From contig WAID01000003.1 in the NCBI GenBank assembly GCA_016584495.1, positions 1,922,001 through 1,986,000 on the forward strand: 64,000 nt of DNA, read 5' to 3'. Every line of letters begins with the position of its first letter. Within the stretch, counting starts at the first letter, position 1. This DNA is from Celoporthe dispersa (taxonomy: Eukaryota > Ascomycota > Sordariomycetes > Diaporthales > Cryphonectriaceae). A program made the translations under genes and the position numbers. The notes beneath the pieces were generated by a model, which was not told where the DNA came from, did no database searches, and worked only from the letters and a program-made list of their open reading frames with translations. Positions 58,201 to 64,000 of this stretch are shown here, one piece after another.

Positions 58201-61200
58201 GGTGTCAAGATATTAGAGCTATACACCAACCTGCTGTGCCTCAAGGGCAGCTACACTGAGATCCAAAAATTTGCCAGGACAGTAACGAACAAGGTACGTA
58301 TAACCTCTCGGCCGAAGCAGCTCTCTTGCTAAAGGGGAATCACAGTGGCTGTTGTACCTACTTGCGGAGGACAACCCAGAGATCGTAGTCTATGGCTGCA
58401 AGATCATCTCCAGGTTGCTGGTATCCCACGGAGCCAACTACATCGCGAAATTTACCAACAAGACTGGCGGCTTCGCGATCATGGCCCATCGCTTGAAACA
58501 CTGGTGGGACATTCCGACCCTTTGGCCGATGTGCTTGAGCATCCTCTTCGGATATGATGTGTCGCAAATCGACTTTGATCGGTCTTTCGATCTGCTGAAC
58601 CTGACGGAATTGTTTGGAAAGAGCCGAGTGTCGTATCCCGACGTTCTGCCAGTCATAACAACGATGCTTCAACATGGCCTCAGGGACATTCTGAAATACC
58701 AAGATGACCCGGATTCTCCAGTGAATCCCGAACAAGGAAACCTCAGGAATCTGACCACCTCGGATGCGTCCTCGACGAGACCGCGGGCTCGATCGATGAA
58801 CTTCATGGACGAGCTCGGAGCTAGGCGTACGCGTGGTGTGGACAAGGAAAGAGTGGCTAGTCACGCTGTCGTCCTCCAGACCGTCGTCAGGTTCCTGGGT
58901 GACCTCCACAAACGCTCCGCCGACTTCCGAGACTTCTCAGTGTCGTCCAAGTACGTGCGGCTGCTGCTGGCTGCTCTATATCCAGTGCTCGTCAGCACGG
59001 ACCCCGTCAGCCCTGAGACCGAACTCAACTCGCGAGACTCTGCGCTCACATTCGAGGGTGGCGATGTTATCATACGTCCGCTGGCAGGATCCTCTAGCAC
59101 GGCTCCGATAGTCAGAACGACAGTTGTTTCGTCCGTTGATGGTCCGCCAAGCCAGACTAAGGGTTCTCAGCTTCGGCGAGCCTCTTCCTTCGTGCTCGTG
59201 ACAGCTCAAGACTCGCCACAAGCATCCAAGAGCACCGCACGGCTTGCACACGTCATGTCTCCTAAACAACAGGTTCAGGCACAGATGATTAGCAATGTCG
59301 TCCTTGATGGGCTGCTTGGCCTGGTCCTTGACGTCTTCACGGATCAGGTGCTGGTTCGCAAAGACTTCCAAGGGTTTGGTCTGTTTCTAAAGATCCCTCC
59401 TGGTTTCCAGGAGCATCAGGCCTATCTTGAGTCCTACATCCTGCGACACTTCGTTTCTCACCTCGCCTCCATCATCCAGTCAAATCAAAGCATTCTCAGT
59501 GAGACTAAGGTGCTCACGAACATGTCTCGATTTGCCCTGCACATGTTGGACGCGACCTTTGAGGGCTGGTTCATGAACGGCGCCGAGACCATAATGGACT
59601 TTCTCGGAACCATTCTCGAGTATCTCGCTCGGCCCGATGTGTCTGCCCTGAAGAGCGTACGGCTTTGCAGCCAGAACGTCACAGTACTCAAAGGCACTTT
59701 CGTCAAACTGGTGCTGCTCCGACTGTCAGACACTGACGACGTTCATGTTTCTGAACCCACTAACGTTGCGGTTCTCTCGAACATCTTCTACTGGCAGCTG
59801 GTCCTGTTGGACTGCATCTCTATGGAAGACGAGTCCATGAAGCTCATCTGGTATCAGTTGTACGGCAAGCTGATTGATGCACGGGAGCGGGTGCGGCTGT
59901 CCGCTGCTGGCATCCTGCGCATTATGCTGGTCCAAAGGCCTGATGAGTGCTCGCGGGTCTTCCGAGAGTTTATGACCTCGGAGGATCACCAGCTCACCCA
60001 GGGCTTCCAGACACTGACTGAAGTGGACGATGGCACATTCCTGGATTGGGTTGATCAGCATAGGCCTTCACTGGATGCTTTGTTCCTAGGTGCCATGTCC
60101 AAGCCTTGGGAAGAGTACGTCAGCCAGGAGAATCAGCGCACGCTAGAGAGCGCCAGATTGCGACTGTCCCGGCGCAAGGACAAGCTCAAAGGGTGGCGCG
60201 ATGAGGCCCGGTCAATTGAAAATGTTCTCCTCCGGCATGAGATGGCAAACAGCGCCTGGATGAAGAGCATCTTTCACACAGAGCATTCCAAACACCAGCG
60301 TCTCAACCAGGACCAACAGGATGACTTTGTGTTCCTTGTCTCCTCTTTTGCCAAGATGGACCGAGATCTCAAGCGACCTGGTGGTGTCTTTGCTGATCCT
60401 TCACCTGTCATCAAGTGGAAATTGGACAGGACCGAAGGGAGGAACCGGATGCGACTGCGGCTTCTGCCTGACTATTCGAAAACGCAAGACGAGTATCAAT
60501 CGAAGCAGACGAAGAAGAAGCAGCCCGAGAACAAGACTGCAGAACCTCTCCCCAGCGTTGCAGGCCTCAAACTGGACACCAAGATTGGCCCCGACTCCTC
60601 CCCAGCCAACAAACCGATTCCAGGCGGTTCCGAGGCACAAGGCACAGATAATGCCACGGCTAGCGAGGCAGGCCAGGCTGAGCAGCCCTCAAGCTCGACT
60701 GTCGCTCTAGAGGATGACTTTGAGATGATTGAGGACATGAATGAGCCGGGAGGTGACGATGCCTTCGAGGATAAGAACCGAAAAGTCATGAGGCGCCTTG
60801 AAGTAGGCGACGCAGTGCAGAGCGTGTATAACATTTCCCGCATCATTGGTCTTGAGGCTTGCGAAGGTATCCTCATCATCGGCAAGGAAGCGCTGTACCT
60901 GATGGACAATGTTTTCCGCAGTGCTGACGGCGAAATCATCAACGTCTGGCAAGCTCCACCGGAAGAACGCGACCCATACTCCCAGATCATCACGGGCAGC
61001 AAAGGAGCCGAGAAGCCTAAGGCGCCGAAGGGCAGCGAGCAAGAATCCCGCAGCTGGAGATGGCACGACGTGATTAGCATTTCGAAGCGCCGCTTCCTCT
61101 TCCGAGATGTTGCTATTGAGATATTTTTCACGGACGGCCGGAGCTACCTGATGACTGCGCTCACCCCCGGCATCCGAGACGAGGTCTTTGCGAGGCTCTC

Positions 61201-63266
61201 GAACAAGACGCCTCACACGTCAGACCCGAAGTCGCTACCGAATCCTGAGGATGCGTGGAGACTGGAGGCCATCAAGGTCTTTGACGAGGCGCCGCAGTCC
61301 TTTGGCTCTAAATTTGGGTCCATCTTCAACGCGTCTCCGTGGAACCCCATCATGAGAAGATGGCAGAGGGGAGAGATCTCCAACTTCCACTACCTCATGC
61401 TCGTCAACACCATGGCCGGTAGGACGTTCAATGATCTGACACAATATCCGGTCTTTCCTTGGGTCCTCGCCGACTACACCAGCGAGGAACTCGACCTGAC
61501 CAACCCGGCCTCGTTCCGTGACCTGTCGAAGCCGATGGGTGCACAGACCGTTGCTCGACAGACCGACTACATGTTGCGGTATAGCAATCTGATGGAAGTA
61601 GGCGAGACTCCCTTTCACTATGGAACACACTACTCGTCTGCCATGGTTGTTGCGTCCTATCTGATCCGACTGCCACCCTTCGTGCAGTCCTACATACTGC
61701 TCCAAGGCGGGTCCTTCGACCACCCGGACAGACTGTTCTACTCCATCGAGGGCGCATGGAAGTCGTCGTCCAGGGACACAGGAACAGACGTCAGGGAGCT
61801 CATCCCGGAGTTCTTCTATCTTCCCGACTTCCTCACCAATATGAATGGCTATGACTTTGGCGAGCGCCAAGGCAATGCTGGAAAGGTCGATAATGTCATC
61901 CTGCCAGCTTGGGCCAAGGGTGACCCAAAGATCTTCATCCAGAAGAACCGAGAGGCGCTCGAGAGCCCGTACGTGACGCAGAGGCTCCATCACTGGATCG
62001 ACTTGGTCTTTGGGTTCAAGCAGAGAGGCGAAGCAGCTGTGGAGAACCTCAACGTCTTCCATCATCTATCCTACCACGGGGCCATTGACCTGGACAGTCT
62101 CGTCGACGAAAAGGAGCGGGCCATCACCACAAATATCATCCACAACTTCGGGCAGACGCCCCACCAGGTGTTTGCCAAGCCGCATCCAGCCCGTGATATC
62201 GCCAACACTGCACCTAGGCGGCTCGACATTGGTGTTCAAGCCCTGACGAGGGTCACGTACCCCTTGCTTGAGAGCCATGAGCGTGTGGCCAGTATCATCT
62301 ACGCGCCCAAGCTGGACCGCCTGCTCTGCGCCTCACCCTTCAGGATCAACATGCCACCGCACTACGACAAATTTCTTGAGTGGGGTTTCGCGGATAACAG
62401 CATCCGTTTCTACCTCAGTGATAATCGCAAGCCGATCGGAATGCAGGAAAACCTCCACCAGGGCCAGATCTCGTGCGTGGCATTCGCGGACTCCAAGACG
62501 CTGATCACTGCTGGTGAAGATAGCGTCGTCTCGGTCTATACGGTCAAGATGCCTTTAGGGAAGAACGTGGAGCTCTTGCCGCGCCTGTCACTGTTTGGCC
62601 ACAAGACACCTGTCAATGTTATCGCCGTGTCCAAAGCGTTCAGCACATTCCTCACCGTCTCGCAGGACGGCACCGCCTTCCTCTGGGATCTCAACCGGCT
62701 CGAGTTCATCCGTAAGCTGCCCGTGACCCGACCAGTGGAATGCGCACGTATCAACGACGTCTCTGGCGAGATCATGCTGTGCTCGGGCCCCAACGTCCTC
62801 CTCTACACGCTCAACGGCGAGCTGCTCCTGGAGCAGAACGTCTGCGGGGGAGAAGGGCAGGATGACTACGTACACTCGTGCGCGTTTTACGAGGGACAGG
62901 GCAACGAGTGGCTGGAGAACTACCTCGTCTTCACGGGCCACAGGCGCGGTCGGGTGAACGTCTGGCGGAGGGCAGTGAGGAAGGGCGACGGCAAGTGGGT
63001 GCTGGAGCTCCTTAGGAGACTGGACCACGTCGATGTCAAGAGCGAAACGGGCGCACCGATCGATGGGCCGATTACCTGCGTTACGCCGATGCCAGGGATG
63101 GTGTACACGGGAGATGAGGATGGGAGAGTCGTAGGTCTTTTTCTTTTCTTTTCTTTTTCTTTTCCCCCTCTCCTCCGCGGGCTGACTTGACTGCCTTGCG
63201 TGGACTTGAGCTGACACATTACATGAACAGTACGAATGGAATCTTGTGCAGAGAGAGCAGCGCTAG
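55204..63266 (+). CDS. BPH1: Giant BEACH domain WD40 protein (Bph1/LYST/neurobeachin family), four exons
   Basis: BEACH proteins are large scaffolds in vesicle and lysosome/vacuole trafficking. Exons are 55204-57835, 57896-58293, 58346-63130 and 63231-63266; introns are 60, 52 and 100 bp. The sum is 7851 nt (2616 aa) with no frame error. Order: armadillo-like helical N-terminus; ConA/LamG-like domain (about 365-560, SSAGYTFTAWIRVDRFDPNS); helical middle with LLYLLAEDNPEIVVYGCKI and FAIMAHRLKHWWDIPTLWP; PH-like domain (about 1820-1960); BEACH domain (about 1985-2290, with RRWQRGEISNFHYLMLVNTM and FGQTPHQVF); C-terminal WD40 repeats (about 2310-2616). The ATG at 55204 (MESLSVPKLASRARRYRSST) is the first in frame. 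The last exon has only 12 codons (YEWNLVQREQR). Confidence 0.93.
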
Positions 63267-63910
63267 AGACGCTGGTGCTCCTCGGGATCATTCGTCATCA
63301 TCTAGGGCGGGAGAAATGGACAGGTAGTGCCACGAAATCAATGAAAGTAGAAAGCATAGCGCGGAGCGAGAATTGGATGCCTGGGGCTGGGAATCTTGCT
63401 TGGTGGTTGCGCACATTTCCTGTTGTTGGTCTAAGAGAAAAAGTCCTCGAGGTTTTGTATTCTATATGGGTCGGCACAGTTGTTTGTGGTAGATAGAAGA
63501 GACCCAAAAGGGACCGTGGCTAGCAGGATAGAGGAAATGAAATGTTTAGACTCGGCTGCAGGCCTCATCGCTCGTATTTCTCTCTGGTGCTGTATATCGG
63601 AATGTGTTGGCCGTGAAGGTGGTTGTGCCCGATCCCCAGAAGACCGATGTAGTCCCGCTCGTGCCACAGTAACAAGTGTTCAGCCAGGTCCGAGACGTGC
63701 TCATCTTGAGTCGTTTTCGACTGAGAACCCTAACGCCCCCTATGTACAGTTGACCCAGGCTCCCCTTGAGCTTTTCCTCCTTGTCGTCCCGATCCGGCCT
63801 GTAAGGCCACCCTCTGGTCGCGAGCTCGGTCTTTTCAGCGCGCGCCTTCCTCTCTATCACTGGTATCATCCCGCGCTCTCACTGCTCCGTCTCGTCGCCG
63901 TAGCCAGTCA
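63267..63910. other. Intergenic region, no gene seen
   Basis: About 0.6 kb containing the BEACH 3' UTR and the promoter of the gene at the right edge. A pyrimidine-rich stretch at about 63820-63900 precedes that gene's ATG. Confidence 0.5.
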
Positions 63911-64000
63911 ATGTCTTCCTCGGACCTGAAGGGACTGGATATCATAGTTAGCACGGTGGAGATCGAGAAGCCAGCCAGCGGATTCTGGGGAGGAGGTCGT
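63911..64000 (+). CDS. 5' end of a truncated gene at the window edge
   Basis: The ATG at 63911 opens a frame that runs off the window: MSSSDLKGLDIIVSTVEIEK, then PASGFWGGGR. The codons look like a real N-terminus, and the CT-rich upstream context fits a fungal leader. Thirty residues are too few to name a family. Confidence 0.45.
   Translation, partial: MSSSDLKGLDIIVSTVEIEKPASGFWGGGR

Overview
The window is nuclear DNA from a filamentous ascomycete, most likely a Sordariomycete (class is an inference from gene structure and protein resemblance; no marker gene fixes the species). The evidence is short 50-190 bp GT-AG introns with fungal donors (GTACGT, GTAAGT, GTATGT), the fungal-only V-ATPase subunit c', a DUF7908-type surface protein, long disordered fungal ORFs, and gene-dense blocks separated by microsatellite-rich spacers. 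There is no bacterial, viral or CRISPR content.

Layout. 0.4-6.6 kb: mitochondrial enoyl-reductase (ETR1/MECR, +), converging on VPS34 PI3-kinase (-), which is divergent from the SMC5/6 kleisin NSE4 (+). 7.7-11.9 kb: long disordered/coiled-coil protein with C-terminal membrane segments. 14.5-16.2 kb: cerevisin-type vacuolar subtilisin. 17.2-20.4 kb: long basic, disordered orphan protein. 21.9-23.0 kb: DUF4336/metallo-hydrolase-like protein. 23.5-25.2 kb: mitochondrial GatA (HER2). 25.5 kb: degenerate tRNA-like sequence. 26.4-28.7 kb: PRP38 splicing factor (-), divergent from a small membrane protein. 29.4-29.8 kb: a small two-exon cysteine-containing gene. 29.8-36.9 kb: a 7 kb stretch with no gene I can support. 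36.9-41.1 kb: Rho1-type RhoGEF (DEP-DH-PH-CNH, -). 43.5-44.2 kb: VMA11. 45.4-48.2 kb: secreted DUF7908/jelly-roll surface protein. 49.0-50.3 kb: three-exon hypothetical (-). 52.8-54.8 kb: a CpG-poor relic island. 55.2-63.3 kb: a giant BEACH/WD40 protein. At the right edge, the first 30 codons of another gene.

The genes form no pathway cluster. Several belong to endomembrane and vacuole biology (VPS34, vacuolar protease, VMA11, BEACH protein) and two to mitochondrial function (ETR1, GatA), but I see no evidence of co-regulation and read this as ordinary core-genome content.

The most striking observation concerns sequence quality. At least nine genes between 3.9 and 46 kb need one or more single-base corrections, nearly all at short homopolymers, to restore an otherwise conserved protein. 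After correction each coding length is an exact multiple of three. ETR1, VMA11, the 49-50 kb gene and the 7.85 kb BEACH gene need none. This looks like uneven consensus polishing rather than gene decay. Coordinates below are literal; the affected bases are named. I did not find a convincing new biological system. The best leads are a mitochondrial-type leader without an ATG upstream of the DUF4336 protein, the small cysteine gene, the CpG-poor island and two long orphan proteins.
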